This document shows, piece after piece, positions 1-12,471 of a stretch of 64,000 nt of DNA. The DNA is taken from positions 905,229 through 969,228 of the forward strand of contig NW_006496103.1 in assembly GCF_000471905.2 (NCBI RefSeq), written 5' to 3'. Under the pieces are notes generated by a model that made no database searches, was not told the DNA's origin, and worked only from the letters and a program-made list of their open reading frames with translations. Origin of the DNA: Amborella trichopoda. Taxonomy: Eukaryota > Streptophyta > Magnoliopsida > Amborellales > Amborellaceae. Every line of letters starts with the position of its first letter. Positions within the stretch are counted from its first letter, which is position 1. Both the position numbers and the translations under genes were made by a program.

Positions 1-449
1 CGCTCATTACTAATAGTCATTATTAGTTGGACTTTGTAACTTCATCAATTGAATTAAATTCAAATTATAAATTGTCTTGCATATCTCCATAGTATTCAAA
101 TATTAATTTATATAAAAAGTTGTTTCAATTTTTTTTGTAAGATAAATGTATGTAATATGATAATATACACTTAATCTGAATTTTCCTTTTTATTTTTTTT
201 TGGGGGTTTTTGAGCCATTAAACAAAAACAAAAATTCTACTTGGTTGGTTAGTCCGGTTAACCACCCTGGCAAACCGCTCCCAGCCCCATGTCCAGTTAA
301 CCATTCCGGTTCGATTTTGCAAACACTGTCTCCTACAACCACAAGTTTTACTGGCATGGGGAGCTCCTTTTGACATGGTTGATGGTGGTGGAGTACTATA
401 CAAGAGCATGCTAATAAGCCAACCAAGGATCCCAAAATTGGACCATTGT
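1..449. other. AT-rich sequence, no gene recognised
   Basis: Nothing here can be assigned with confidence. The first 190 bases are AT-rich and the rest is of mixed composition. It may include the 5' end of the LINE that becomes recognisable from about 450, but no conserved motif fixes that boundary. Confidence 0.3.
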
Positions 450-2236
450 TGGTGTATGATTTGGAGGAGGAAGTAGAAAATAGTTCCCCTAGGCCTGATG
501 CTCTTGGTGATGAATCATGGGAATGTGTAGGGAGCCCCGTCCCACCATGTCTGATGTTACAGGAGCTTGAAAGAGAGGAAATGAGGCAATAATTTATAGA
601 AGAGCCTTTATCAGTTGCCCCCTCGCTATCTGCTTCCTAGATGAACCGTTGGAAGATTATGATAATGTTGTAAATGCAGAGGACAATACACAAAGTTTGT
701 CCATGATTGTTCACCTCGTGGAAGTTGGAGATATTCTGGATGAAATGAATATACCATATGGTTATGATATTACTGAGGATCTTAATGCTGACATGGGTGG
801 AAGCAAGATGAAAACCACCAAGAGGAAGGTATGCAATACCAACTATTATAGGACAGATGGTCATGATCTATCCCATGCACTTTCGGAGCCTTGCCAATCT
901 GTTGGCCTCTTTGAGACCATGAAACACAATAAATATTATTTGTGTAAATAAACATTCTCTAATAGAAAGTTCGAGGCCCCAATAGTCGTAAAAGCGATAT
1001 TTTGTTTCTATCTCTGCACAACAATCTTGATATTTTGATTATTCAAGAAACTAAATTGGAGGCTCCAAATTTCAGTAAAATAAGGAGGTTTGGAGTAGGA
1101 GTCCTATGGATTTTGTGGGTTCCATTGCTAATGGTGTCTCAGGTGGTCACTATTATTTACATGGTTCAATTTTGTTATAGCGACATACTTGTTTTTATTT
1201 TGTTTTTGGGTCCCACAGATAATTATAAGGTGCTTTAATTATAATTGGTGCTTGACTAATGTGTATGGCCCTAATAGACCTGAAAGAATATCTTCATTTT
1301 TTAATGAACATACTGCTATTTACAATAAATTTAATGTTTCATGGTGAATTGGGGTGACTTTAATATTACTAGATTGGCCACTTGAATCTTTTTCCTCTCC
1401 TCATTTTCCCACTTGTATGCATCGTTTTGATAGCTTTGTTCAGCTGCATGACTTGATTGATATCCCTTTCATTGATTCTCGTAACACTTGTCTAACCATT
1501 CTTCTTCGCACCCTATTTTGACTAGGTCGGATAGATTTCTTGTATAGTCATCTTTGGAAAATTGCTTCCTTAAAATTTGTTTTAAGGCTCATCCTAAGGT
1601 AGCGTCCGACCATGTTCTACTCCATCTTAATTTTGATTGCGTTTCGTTTGTTCCATCTCCTTTCGTGTTTGAACTAACGTGACTCTCTAATAAATTTCTC
1701 TTTGACCTTGTTCTTAATTTTTGGAAGGAGCTTGATAAATTGGAGTTAACTGGTGCCTTTCAATTAGATCCCAAATATGTAATAGGAATAATCTTATTGC
1801 TTGCTTGCATGATTTGATAAGACTAGTGGAGGTGCATTGGAGAGAAAGGTCTAAAGCTAAATAGCTGAAAGAAGGAGATTGTAATACTAAGCATTTTCAT
1901 GACAGCAAATTCTAGAAGGAGAGGTAATAGTCTGGTTGGTTCTTTGCACCAAGTTTTGGTATAGTAACTATATTTCGATTCATTAACTTGTTCCATGGAT
2001 TTCATAATTCGATATTGAACCCATTTCATATGATGGGAGTTGCTAGAGTATTGGGTGCTGCACTGCTATGTGCTATTCATGGCCCATCTCAGTCAAGATC
2101 TTAAGTGAATGTCCCAAAACTAGCTAGCTCGGGAACCGACCTACCTCCATTAGCCATGAGTGATCACCATGTGGAGTTGAAAGAGACCAGTAAGGACATG
2201 CATGCTTTAAGCACACTCTAAAATTTAAATTGATTA
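450..2236 (+). pseudogene. LINE (L1 type) segment 1: ORF1 end, endonuclease domain, linker
   Basis: This is the 5' part of a dead L1-type LINE and the oldest layer of the nest. A short reading frame at 649-951 looks like the end of ORF1. From about 960 the apurinic endonuclease domain starts, with LDILIIQETKLEAP (1020-1065) matching the family's 'QETK' motif. Further on there is WGDFNITRLAT (about 1348), the conserved GDFN block, and a 'RIDFLYSHLW' stretch near 1527. At 1831-1905 the linker between endonuclease and reverse transcriptase reads WRERSKAK-stop-LKEGDCNTK, a very conserved plant L1 block with one stop. Frameshifts and stops are frequent. From about 1990 to 2236 similarity is weak. 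The coding sequence resumes at 6302 beyond an inserted DNA element. Confidence 0.75.
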
Positions 2237-2403
2237 TAGTAGTGTTTTTAAAATTCAGTGATACGATTCGGATCGAGTATCGCCCAGCCTGTCTCAGATC
2301 TGGTGAAAAAGACAAGATTCGGCCCTGTTGACACAGAGAGTTGGTATGCTGATATCATTAATCAGACACATCACCGATTCTGATGTTAGAATTGATTCTG
2401 ACG

Positions 2404-2473
2404 TTAGCCACCCCAATTGTTGTCACTTTTTTTTAAATCGTCGATTCTGAGGTTAGCAACCCCAATTGTTGTC
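2404..2473 (+). repeat. Short direct duplication of CCAATTGTTGTCAC
   Basis: The phrase GTTAGC(C/A)ACCCCAATTG and the following TTGTCAC occur twice, about 47 bp apart. It lies at the left part of hAT-like copy 1, next to the alternative terminus. Confidence 0.5.
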
Positions 2474-3359
2474 ACCAGTAGTTTAAAAAATGGATCAGTG
2501 CCCCTGGGTCGGGTACCTCAAAAACCCATATGCATCGGCGAATTGACGATCGGGATCGGGAATCGGCCGAATCGGTCCGATTAAGCCTTAAAACAAATCC
2601 AAAAAAATTAAGAAAACTCATTATAAATATAATTTTTTAAGAATCCAATAAGCGGGTATTATATTATTAACTTTCATTCTTAATCAATTTGTGAATAATT
2701 AAGATGTAATCAATTTGTGAATAATTTAGATGTTCTTTCCCTGTATGAACTTATGTTAACCATTAAATTTGTATCACATAAAACAAAAAACATAGAATTA
2801 CCATGGATAAAGTATATAATCATACATATACTACAATAAATAATGGATTAATTGATGAAAAATAGCCACTAAAATCTCGAATTGACGGAAAACCCTAATC
2901 CACCAAAAAAAAAAAAAAACCAAATAATTACAACCTAACTAACTATAATCTAAAATTATTACAACCTATCTAACTATAATATTATATATTGCAATGAAAA
3001 TTGTTGGTTTATATTTTATTATATAAATAATAAAAATTTAAAATATTTTATAATATTATTTTATTTAAAATGTATTATTGACAACTGTAAGAAAAATAAT
3101 ACATTACAAGATTTATAATGCAAATAAATAAATAAAATATTTGATTATCAATATAGAAATTATTCGAATGCGCATCAATTTTCGAAAGAATACTTAAAAT
3201 TTTCAAAAATATAATTTTTTAGAATTCTAGAATAAATTTAATGGAAGATATTGTTACAGACAGAGAGATACTTTAAATGTGTATGAATCATATCTTAAAA
3301 TTAATATTCCTAAATTTATGTTAAAGCTTACCATATTATAAAAATAAAAATTATAATTC

Positions 3360-3850
3360 GATCAGTTATTCCTAGTTTGTATTAAAAAATATTTGTTGTA
3401 TTAAGAAATATCTTTTAGTTTTTTGACATGAAATACTTGTATTTTTTCTTACGAGAAAATATGATATTTGTTGTATTACCCTTTTTTTTCGACAAGAAAA
3501 AAGAGAAGATATTATAATACCTTTTTTTTTTTCTTGTTGTATTACCTTTTATTTTTTTTCAAGAAAATAATGCTGGTGGTACTTTTTATTTTTTATACCT
3601 TTTATTTTGTTTTCTTGATAAGAAATATTTGTTTTATTACCTTTTTTTTTACAAGAAAAGAAAAGAAGTTGTATTGTCTTTTTTGTTTTTTAGCCAAAAA
3701 TGCTTGTTGTATTACTTTTTATTTTTTTTATTTTTTTGATGATATTATTTTCTTCATTTTAGTTTTTTTTTTAAAAAAACAAAAGTAAAAACCTATCGTT
3801 GGATTTTAAAAGTAAAAAAACAAAAGTAAAAAAACAAAAGTAAACAACTG
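3360..3850 (+). repeat. Degenerate T-rich tandem repeat
   Basis: Units built on TTGTTGTATTACC, then a long T run, then CAAGAAAA, repeat imperfectly across the stretch. It ends in AAAAAACAAAAGTA repeats. A 106-codon open frame here is a product of the low complexity, not a gene. Confidence 0.6.
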
Positions 3851-4007
3851 GATTTTAAAACCCTAGTTGTTACTTTTTTCTCAATTAACCGATTTTTAAA
3901 ACCCGAAGTTGTCACTTTTTAATGAATCAGTTTTGATGGGGGTACTTTTGTAATTTGTACCACATGGGCCACATCATCACGACATGACGTTTTAAGAAAG
4001 TGTGAAC

Positions 4008-4049
4008 TTTTTATAGATGTTCAACCTAATTTACATCTTCGATGTGGGA
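4008..4049 (-). promoter_or_regulatory. TCCCACATCG plus TATA module, copy 1
   Basis: On the minus strand TCCCACATCG (4049-4040) is followed by TATAAAAA starting at 4015, 34 bases from start to start. The same pairing occurs in two other copies of this element family (34181-34220 and 54338-54377). It looks like the core promoter of the element; this is inference from spacing and conservation. Confidence 0.4.
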
Positions 4050-4627
4050 CACTTTGTCCATTTCTTCCTATTTCCTCATCGTCTTCCTATTTCCTTATGG
4101 GGAATTATATAATAAAGTTTAACTCTCTCTCTTCTATTCCCAGCCCCATGACCACAACCCAATGTAATTTGATATATTAAAATATTATGTTATTTAATAA
4201 TTTATTATTATTACATAGATTACATTATTTTCATATTTAATTTAGATTGAATTTTAAGTGAATATAATTATAACTTTTACAAATATTACCAAATAAATTA
4301 TTGTTAATTTGTTATTATTACAATAACTTGTTTTATACAAAAATAAAAATAAAATATAATTCAGAATTGTGTTATGTTGTTGTTTATAAATTCTTTATCA
4401 TATTTATTATAATATTATAATTGATAATTGTACATTGATAACCAAATCTTGTAGTTTATTTGTTAATTTATTTGCATTATAAATAATGTAATGCATTATT
4501 TTTTTTTATCGTTGTAAACAAGATTTTTTAAATTAGATAATATTATAAGACATTTTAGATTTGTTTCTTATTTGTATAGTAAAATAATTACAAATATAAA
4601 CCAAAAAATTCAATTTCAATGTATAAT

Positions 4628-5861
4628 TGTTTACAGCATGACATCAAGAAGATCACAAATCTAAGATCCCCTGGTCTATCGCTATAAAACTCATTAATTA
4701 AATTTTTGATAGAGAAGTCGTGGGACCAGTCGAATTATGATTTAAAGACTAATAACCTCGAAAGGCCAATTTGAAGATCTCTTCAAATCATTGACAGTGC
4801 TAGTATGATCTTTTTGCCAAAATAAAAAAAATCTACTACAAAATTAAGTCTATTTAAAATAATCAAAATAAATGAAATTAAAGAAGAAAAGAAGGAAAAG
4901 TTTACTTGCCTAGGCCGATTGGCCCAGGATGCCCGAAGTTGGTGGTGCCGCCCATATTAGGACCATGGGGTTTTTACGCCTCTTTTTCTTGCCTTCACTT
5001 TTTCTTTTTGAAATTGGTTGGCTTTTCCTCTAAGATCTACTGGAAATATTGGCTATGGATGGTTGAGAGAAATTAAAATTAAATCTAGAGTTTTTGTAGC
5101 TTAGATCTAAGATCATGGCTTCTAGGATCTAAGGTTTGAAGGCTAAAGCTATAGGCTAGGATTAAGAGGATCTAGGCTAGGGCTTTTCTCTTTGGACTTT
5201 GGTTAACAAAACTAGGGTTTAGGTACCTTAAGGGTTAGGGCTCTTTATTCTAGGTTTTCCTCTGCGGATCAGGTCTGTAGATCTCAAGTTTCGTCCCCCG
5301 TTTGAATGACCCAAATAGAACCTTTATATAGGCTTCAAAAGTCGGTTCTAAATTGATTAGTAATGATTCCCAAGGAATTTATACAAAAAAATTGAGCTTA
5401 TCGGGTCAAGAGGTCTAGATGCCACAAAACATCGTGTTTGCAGACTTTAGGTCTAAACGCCTCAAAATGTGGCGTTTAAGATAAAGTCGCCTAGTTTTTC
5501 GAGATTTCACTGATCTTCTTGATTTTGATCCAAATTTTGTATTTTCTTGTTCATACTTATCCCAAAAGCTTTTATTTAAATTGGTGTTTCCTATTTTCTA
5601 GTGTTTAGGATGACTTTCTAGATTTTAAGATGGTTTCCTAGGGTTTTAGGATTATCTTGGAGATTCTCTATGATATTCTAGAAGGTTGAGACCATGGTCC
5701 AAGGGACTATGGACCATAGAATAAGATAGACTATGGTGTATTTGGGTCGGATGGTACCTAAAGGTCTGCTAGGTATTTCAAAGGCATTTTTAAGGATTTA
5801 AAAATTATAAAAAATAGGAAAAATGGGGAATAATAGCCAAATTTAAAATGGGGTGTCTACA
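4628..5861 (-). mobile_element. Solo LTR of a Gypsy-type element, inside hAT-like copy 1
   Basis: On the minus strand it starts TGTAGACACCCCATTTTAAA and ends GCTGTAAACA, giving the TG...CA ends of an LTR. It is flanked by a perfect 5-bp duplication ATAAT (4623-4627 and 5862-5866). There is no primer-binding site or coding sequence, so this is a solo LTR left by recombination between two LTRs. Its ends resemble those of the solo LTR at 12472-13673, which lies in the other orientation. Confidence 0.8.
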
Positions 5862-6301
5862 ATAATATTATAATTAGTTGATAATTTTGGATGAGTAAAG
5901 CGAATTAATAAATATTGGACAATTTGATGCGATACAAATTTTACTTTATATGGGAAATTATTTTTTAATCTTATAATATGAAAGTATTTTTTAATATTTT
6001 TAATTTATTTTGATAAAATATTATAATACTATATTATAATTAAGAAGTACACAGACATCCAGATACAAAAAGATCGCCTCAGTATTCACCTATTTTTACT
6101 TAGTAATAAAAATATATAATGCACCACTTCTAATTTCTTTTAGAAACTAAAAGAACAATATTTTTAGAAATTTATAGTGATGTTTTCAATTTATTTTGGG
6201 ACAAAAATTGCCGATCTGCCGATTCTCCAAACCGATCCACTAGTTTAACATCGGTATCAGTGTGATTGATTCGGGTCACTGATCCGCATTTTTAAACATT
6301 G

Positions 6302-6812
6302 ATTGATAGTAATCAAAATGAAGTAGAAACAACCTTGATTAATCACTTTAAATATGATTTTACAACTTATCGCCTTCTCAAACTGGCCATGGACTAGGTT
6401 TCTTTTATCAAGCTCCCTCATGAAAAAGTAGTGTGGCTTGAAGGAATGTATGATGCAAGAGATTAAGGATGCACTTTTCAGACCGAGCAGGGTTAAAGCA
6501 CGTCTTGATGGTTTCCTTTGGCTTTTTTTCCAAACCTGTTGGGATGTTCTGAAAGATGATTTATTTCTCATGTTGGAGGAGTTCTATTGGAGGGGAATAT
6601 TAACACAACATTGAATTTTACATTTATTACCTTAATACCCAAAAAGTATGTCATCAAAAATCTTAAAGACGTTAGGCCTATCTGATTTTTAGGCAGCTTA
6701 TATAAAATCATAGGTAAAGTTTGAGCAAACAAATTGCATGAGCTTATCCATCATGTTATAACAAAGTCCCCCGATCAACTTTCTTGAAGGATTGGTAAAC
6801 TTTAGAAAATAT
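6302..6812 (+). pseudogene. LINE segment 2: start of the reverse transcriptase domain
   Basis: The LINE resumes with NQNEVETTLINHF (about 6314), a linker stretch. It then runs into the RT entry region from about 6455: EIKDALF...LDGFLWLFFQTCWDV (family consensus 'APGPDGFPMAFFQKCWDV'), with KDDLFLMLEEFYWRGIL following. The catalytic-domain start continues to about 6800 with frameshifts. At 6812 a Copia element interrupts it, and the same domain picks up at 11703. Confidence 0.8.
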
Positions 6813-8847
6813 TGAAAGAAAGACTAATGTGACTGTCGGGGAATATATTTTTTTATTTTTCTTCTTTTCACCTATTTTTTTTTCTTTTTTTTTTTGGTAA
6901 AAATCACTTACAAATAGTCTTATTACAATAACCCTTGATTCAAAGAAAATAAAATTAACAAATCCAAGATCTTAAAAACGTTGATGCCACTAAACCAATT
7001 TTCTTCTAATCAAAGAGAATATCCACAATTCATATGCTTGAGAATTTAAAGACAATATAATTAAATATGACAACAAATAAAAAGAGAGTGTAGGAGATTA
7101 CCTCAACCGGGTTTATTACACCCCACACGAGTCACCACCATTCGATGGCAAGGGATCAATGATCACCCTTCAATCTCAACCTGGAAAGCAAGTTTAGGCC
7201 AAGCCACACCAATGAAATATGAACCCCTTTAATCATAAACTCAAACTCTAGGTAAATTCCTTTAACAATCTAGTTTGAGAGAGATAGATTATCTTTTTGC
7301 TACACCCTAAAACCCTTAGCCACAAATCTATAGCTGAGAGCTGAGAGAGAGAAGAACTCCATAACCAATACCCTTAGCCCCTTTCCATAATGTGGGAGAG
7401 AGATCCAAGAGGTGGAGAGAGTGGGGTGTTCCCTCTTTGGGCTTTTATGAGAGAGAGAAACTTTTCTTAAGAGAGATAGAAAGATAAGCCGTAGAGATTT
7501 TGGGTAGAGACAATCCATTTTATAGACTTTAAACAATATTATGGTTTCTTATGGTTTTCTTTGGCTTGCCTCTTTTTTGTGAGATTGAATATGAACCATT
7601 GATCTTGAGTGACTCATGGGGTGAGAGGTTTGAGTCATCCATTCTATAAATGAGCCATCAACATTATGGAAAGTGCTAGAACCTTTATCCCCCTCTTTCC
7701 TTTGACCATTATTCCATCAATATAAATCAAATAAAACAATACTAACCATAATATTGTGTTTTATAAAAAAACATGCATAAGCCTTATCAAGCCTTTCAAA
7801 GATTCACTCAACTCTTCTTTAACTAGTTATCCCATAATAGATAGGAAACCCCCTAAAAGTGGGGCGTGTGACCCCATGGGAATAAGAACCCCCAAAAATT
7901 GGGGCATGCCTCCCATGTGGTGGCTTTGTTGGCCCCACCAATATAGGGCATGGTGGGTTCATGTGCACAATGGGCCCCCAAGGCTACTTTTAATTATTTA
8001 AAAATCAATAAATGATTTTAGAATTAATTTGAATATTTAAAACATTAGAAATCAATATCTTCATTTCTATAAATCCAAATTTTATAAATAAAATATTCAG
8101 AGATCTAGAAAAATTCAAGTAATAATTTTAAAATTATATCTTCATGAAATAAACATAATTAAATTCATTAGATGGGATTAGGATCTATATGGTCTAGGAA
8201 TAAATAATCTGGGGCACTCCACCTTCAATTGTAAACTACGATCCACACTTACTTTATCAATCGACCCAGTGTTTCCCACAACCCAAAGTCCATGCAGAGG
8301 TTCATTAGTGAGTCACTAAAGTATAGTTGATGAGCTAAGAGGTCGTAATCCCAGTTTGTGGATTTTAGGTTCTTCCCTAGAGATGAGCCAAGGTCACTTA
8401 AACCTGATACGTCCACATCTCCTATGGCGCATAAAGGTATCTCTCGCACATGTATACGCTTCACTCTAAAAGATGATATGCTTTCCCAAAACGGTCTATC
8501 AATATGCATGTCATGTGATGGTACATGAATGAGGCTTTGGCCCCCATCAATGAAGGCCACCATCACAGATAAGGGTCATACAGTTCTTCGGCTCACTCAT
8601 TTGGGCATACTCCGACCTCATCAAGGGATGACCCATTAGAACCTTTATTTGTTTGTACTCTATGCTCAGGTAATATGGATTTTCCCTAACGAACTTGGTT
8701 AGACAATCAAGCACAGTCCGGTATCAGCAAATATAGTTTGCTTAGTATGGTTTACGAGGGACCATACACTTACTAAGTTCATATTTTACTATATCGTTTT
8801 ATTTTACAAGCACTCATAAGGCATTTAATAGCCACACTCACCCAACA
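6813..8847 (-). repeat. 3' LTR of the non-autonomous Copia element
   Basis: It begins TGAAAGAAAGACTAATG and ends CACCCAACA on the plus strand. It aligns along its whole length with 9699-11702, with scattered substitutions and small indels, including an extra GGGTTTATTACACCCC segment near 7108. Confidence 0.88.
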
Positions 8848-8862
8848 TCTCTCACTTGGCCT
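8848..8862 (-). other. Polypurine tract of the non-autonomous Copia element
   Basis: On the minus strand AGGCCAAGTGAGAGA directly precedes the LTR start TGTTGGGTGAG. This is the usual Copia polypurine tract and start site. Confidence 0.75.
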
Positions 8863-8989
8863 TTGAAGGCTCTATATTTTCTCTTCCTCACTTTCTCTCA
8901 TCCCCATCTCTCTCTCCCAATTACAATCTCTCTCTCAAGTATTTTTTACTTATTTTCTTTCAATATATTAATCATGGCTTTCGCCATCA

Positions 8990-9190
8990 ATCATTTCACA
9001 AAAGGACTTATGGAGGCAACGCTTTTTTTTTTCTTTGTTGCTTGGATCTCACCCCAAAACGAACGGTGTAAAAGTCCAAGTCGATTAATAAATTTCTTAA
9101 TCCATACGGCCTCATTGGCCACCAAACAGCATGCCCAACTCATTGAAATAGTTTTTGTTGCAGAAAATAGTACTTGCTCACCCTTCAATA
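8990..9190 (-). pseudogene. Copia RNase H remnant
   Basis: Minus-strand reading gives SWACCLVANEAVWIKKFIN, the Copia RNase H block around 'EYMACCLAAQEAVWLRRFL'. It is the only coding trace in the element's interior. Protease, integrase and reverse transcriptase are absent, so this is the remaining stump of a pol gene. Confidence 0.7.
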
Positions 9191-9685
9191 AAATAGATTA
9201 TATCTTTCAAACCACAATGAATTTCTTGATGAAACTATTTTTGTTTGAAAGTAGATTCAATTTGATGAGTTTCAGTCAAATTTCAGCTAGAAATAATGTC
9301 ATATGATATGGCAAAAAAATCACGGAACTCAATGGACTGCTCCTAAATTTTGCAGGGTCAGAACTAATACCCTTCATTGATGAGTCCATAACTTTTAATT
9401 CCCTAAGGATCTCCCACTGAAAGTTTGTAGGTAGATCCTACTCTCAAAGACACACAATATCATTGAAGTATGTAATAGAAAAATACAGCATTATCTTCTT
9501 TATATCACTGCTCCAAAATAGCCCAGAATGCATAGTGCCTTTTTCGGTGTTTGAATATTCCATTAACTCTTAACCGTGGGTGTATTACATGACCACAACG
9601 GTCATTGGCTTTCTTATATCTCATTCTCAAGTATGATCTAGACTCAATAAAAAAAAAAGACAACTAATAGCATCAAGTATCAATA

Positions 9686-9698
9686 GCACTGATACCAA
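9686..9698 (-). other. Primer-binding site (initiator Met tRNA) of the non-autonomous Copia element
   Basis: Minus-strand TTGGTATCAGTGC touches the LTR edge at 9699. It differs from the standard TGGTATCAGAGC at one base. Confidence 0.8.
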
Positions 9699-11702
9699 TG
9701 AAAAAAAGAATAATGTGATATTGCTAATTAATATATTTTTTTATTATTCTTCTTTTCACCCCTTTTCTTTTCTTTTTCTTTTGGCAAAGATCACTTACAA
9801 GCAGTCTTATTACAATAATTCTTGTTTTAAAGAAAATAAAACTTACAAATCCAAGATCTTAAAAACCTTGATGCCACTAAACCACTTTTCTTTTAATCAA
9901 AGAAAATATCTATAATTCTAATGCTTGAGAATATAAAGACAATATAATTAAATATGACAAGAAACAAAAAGAGAGTGTCGGAGATTACCTCAACCAGCCA
10001 CCACCATCCGATGGCAAGGGATCAATGAACAACCTTCAATCTCAACTGGGAAAGCAAGTTTAGGCTAAGCCACACCAATGGAATATGAACCCTTTTAATC
10101 ACAGACTCAGACCCTAGGTAAATTCCCTTAGCAACCTAGTTTGAGAGAGATAGATTCTCATTTTGCTTTACCCTAAAACCCTTAGCCACAAATCTATAGT
10201 TGCGAGATCGAAGAGAGAAGTACTCCATAGCCAAAATCCTTACCCCCTTTTCACAATGTGGGAGAGAGATCCAAGCGGTGGATAGAGTGGGGCGTGCTCT
10301 CTTTGGGCTTCTATGAGAGAGAGAGAGAAACTTTTCTTAAGAGAGATAGAAAGATAAGGTGTAGAGATTTTGGGTAGAGACAATCCATTTGTATAGGTTT
10401 TAAACAATATTAGGGTTTCTTATGGTTTTCTTTGGCTTGCCACTTTTTGTGAGATTAAATATGAACCTTCGATCTTGGGTGACTTGTGGGGCGAGAGATT
10501 TGAGTCATCCATTCTATAAATGGGTCATCAACATTTTGGAAGGTGCTAGAACCTTTATCCCCCTCTTCCTTTGATCATTATCCCGTCAATATAATCGAAT
10601 AACATAACACTAACCATAATATTGTGTTTTATCCAAAAATATGAACAAGCCTTTTAAAAGATTCCATCAAATCTTCTTTAACCACTTATCCCATAAAAGA
10701 TTGGAAACCTCCTAAAAGTGGGGTGTGCGACCCCATGGGAATAAGAAGCTCCAAAAATTGGGGCATGCCACTCATGTGGTGGCTTTGTTGTCGCCACCAA
10801 TTTAGGGCATGGTGGGCCCTGCACAATGGGTCCCCAATGCTTTTTTAAAATATTTAAAATCAATAAATGATTTTAGAATTAATTTAAATTTTTAAAATAT
10901 TAAAACTCAATATCTTCATTTTTATAAATCCAAATTTTATAAATAAAATATCCAAAGATCTAGAAAATTTCAAATAATAATTTTAAAATCATATCATCAT
11001 AAAATAAAACACAATTAAATTCATTAGATGAGATAAGGATCCATATGGTCTGGGAATAAATAATCTGGGGCATTCCACCATCAACTGTAGACTACGGTCC
11101 ACAGTTGCTTTATCAACCGACTCAGGGTTTCCCACAACTCATAGTCCATGCAGGGACTCATTAGTGATTCACTAAAGTATGGTTGATGAGCCAAAGGGTC
11201 GTAATCCCAGTTTGTAAATTTCAGGTTCTTCCCTAGAGACAGGCCAAAGTCACCGAGACTTGATGCGACCACAGCTTCTATGGGGCATAAGGGTATCTCT
11301 CGCACATGCATACGATTCACCCTGAAAGGTAGCTTGCTTTTCCGAAACGGTCTATCAATATGCATGACGTGTGACGGTACATGGATGAGGCATTGGCCCC
11401 TGTCTCTGAAGGCCATCATCACACACAAGGATTACACAGTCCCTCGGCTCACTGATCCGGGCATACTCCGACCTCATCAAGGGATGAACCGTTAGAACTC
11501 TTATCGGTTTATACTCTATGCCCAGGTAAATGGATTTTTCCCAACCGATTGGCTCAGACCGTCAAGTATAGTCCAGTATCAGCAAACATCGTTTGCTTAG
11601 TATGGTCTACGAGGGACCACACTCCCACTGAGTTCATGTTCCACTATATCATTTCATTTTTCAAACACTCATAAGGATTTTAATGGCCACACTCACCGAA
11701 CA
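9699..11702 (-). repeat. 5' LTR of the non-autonomous Copia element
   Basis: It begins TGAAAAAAAGAATAATG and ends CACCGAACA on the plus strand, and is homologous to 6813-8847. It is followed by the AATAT duplication at 11703. Confidence 0.88.
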
Positions 11703-12471
11703 AATATTATTGTTACCGAGGAATGTATTCGCTCTAGATTAAGACAACAAAAAACCGGAATTATCTGCAAGATTGACTTCAAGAAAGAATAGGATAAAGT
11801 TGATTGGCAAGTGTTGCATAACATTATAGGGGCTATGGGCTTAAGATCCAGATGGATATTTTGGATGCAAGGATGTCTTTCCTCTACTCATTTTGTTTGT
11901 TCTCATTAATGGGAAAGATTTTGGATTTTTTAAGGCGTCAAGGGATCTTACAAGGTGACCACTTTCCCCTTTTTTATATACTGTTGCGGCAAAGAGCTTT
12001 AGTGTGATGCTCAAATGTGTGGCGGATAGAGGTTTACTTTAAAGAATCTCCATATACTGATTTGATAGCCTCGCACCTCCAATATGCGGTTGACACCATC
12101 ATTTTTTTATCTTAGAGGAGGCAGTGGTTAAGAATCTATGGATCTCTCTCAAGTGCATGGATATTTCTCAAGCATATGGAATTAGCAATTGGACTCAAAG
12201 TTACTTGGGATTGGGTATCTAAAGGAAGGCGTCCATGATTTGGCTCGGCTGCTTGGCTATGGTGTTGACAGGCTGCCTTGTAAATACTTGGATTAATATG
12301 GGATCTTATCATTGGAAGGTTTAACAAAAAATTGGATATTTGGAAGGCCAAGTTTTTATTTTTGGGTGGTAGAGTTACTCTGATTAAATCCACTCTATCA
12401 AACATACATGTCTATTTCATGTCCTTGTTTAGTATGCCTAAGCAGGTGGTGAAATGATTGGAAGATATTAT
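11703..12471 (+). pseudogene. LINE segment 3: reverse transcriptase catalytic region
   Basis: It reads EECIRSRLRQQKTGIICKID, then F.K..DKVDWQVLHNIIG (the RT 'KAFDKVNW' block), then GLRSRWIFWMQGCLSS. The catalytic YADD box is HLQYAVDTIIFL at about 12075, so the first catalytic Asp has become Val. It ends with KLDIWKAKFLFLGGRVTLIK (12330-12390) and SNIHVYFMSLFSMPKQVVK, the conserved block after the palm. A solo LTR interrupts it at 12472. Confidence 0.85.

Larger units (their letters stand above)
2237..6301. mobile_element. hAT-like non-autonomous DNA element, copy 1 (old, with a nested solo LTR)
   Basis: The two ends are degenerate inverted repeats related to TTTAAAAA(T)GCGGATCAGTGA followed by a run of CGAATCGG-like words. 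The right end (6190-6301, read on the minus strand) matches the left ends seen at about 53055 and 54505. The left half (about 2590-3160) matches 33390-33900 of copy 2. The flanking 8-mers ATTGATTA (2229-2236) and ATTGATAG (6302-6309) agree at 7 of 8 bases, as expected for an hAT duplication. A second end-like sequence at about 2468 is an alternative left boundary. No transposase is recognisable. It interrupts the LINE between its linker and reverse transcriptase. Confidence 0.45.
6813..11702 (-). mobile_element. Non-autonomous Copia-type LTR retrotransposon with 2-kb LTRs and an 0.85-kb interior
   Basis: Two diverged LTRs (6813-8847 and 9699-11702) enclose only 851 bp. On the minus strand a primer-binding site TTGGTATCAGTGC (complement of the initiator-Met tRNA 3' end) abuts the right LTR. 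A polypurine tract AGGCCAAGTGAGAGA abuts the left LTR, so the element reads right to left. The perfect duplication AATAT (6808-6812 and 11703-11707) proves a single insertion into the LINE reverse transcriptase. The interior keeps only an RNase H remnant, so the element must have relied on a partner for mobility. Confidence 0.9.

Noticed and set aside
3468..3788. 106-codon Phe/Tyr-rich open frame
   Set aside because: It is the product of T-rich low-complexity repeats.
8863..9306. 147-codon plus-strand frame in the short Copia element
   Set aside because: It is antisense to the RNase H remnant and has no motif.
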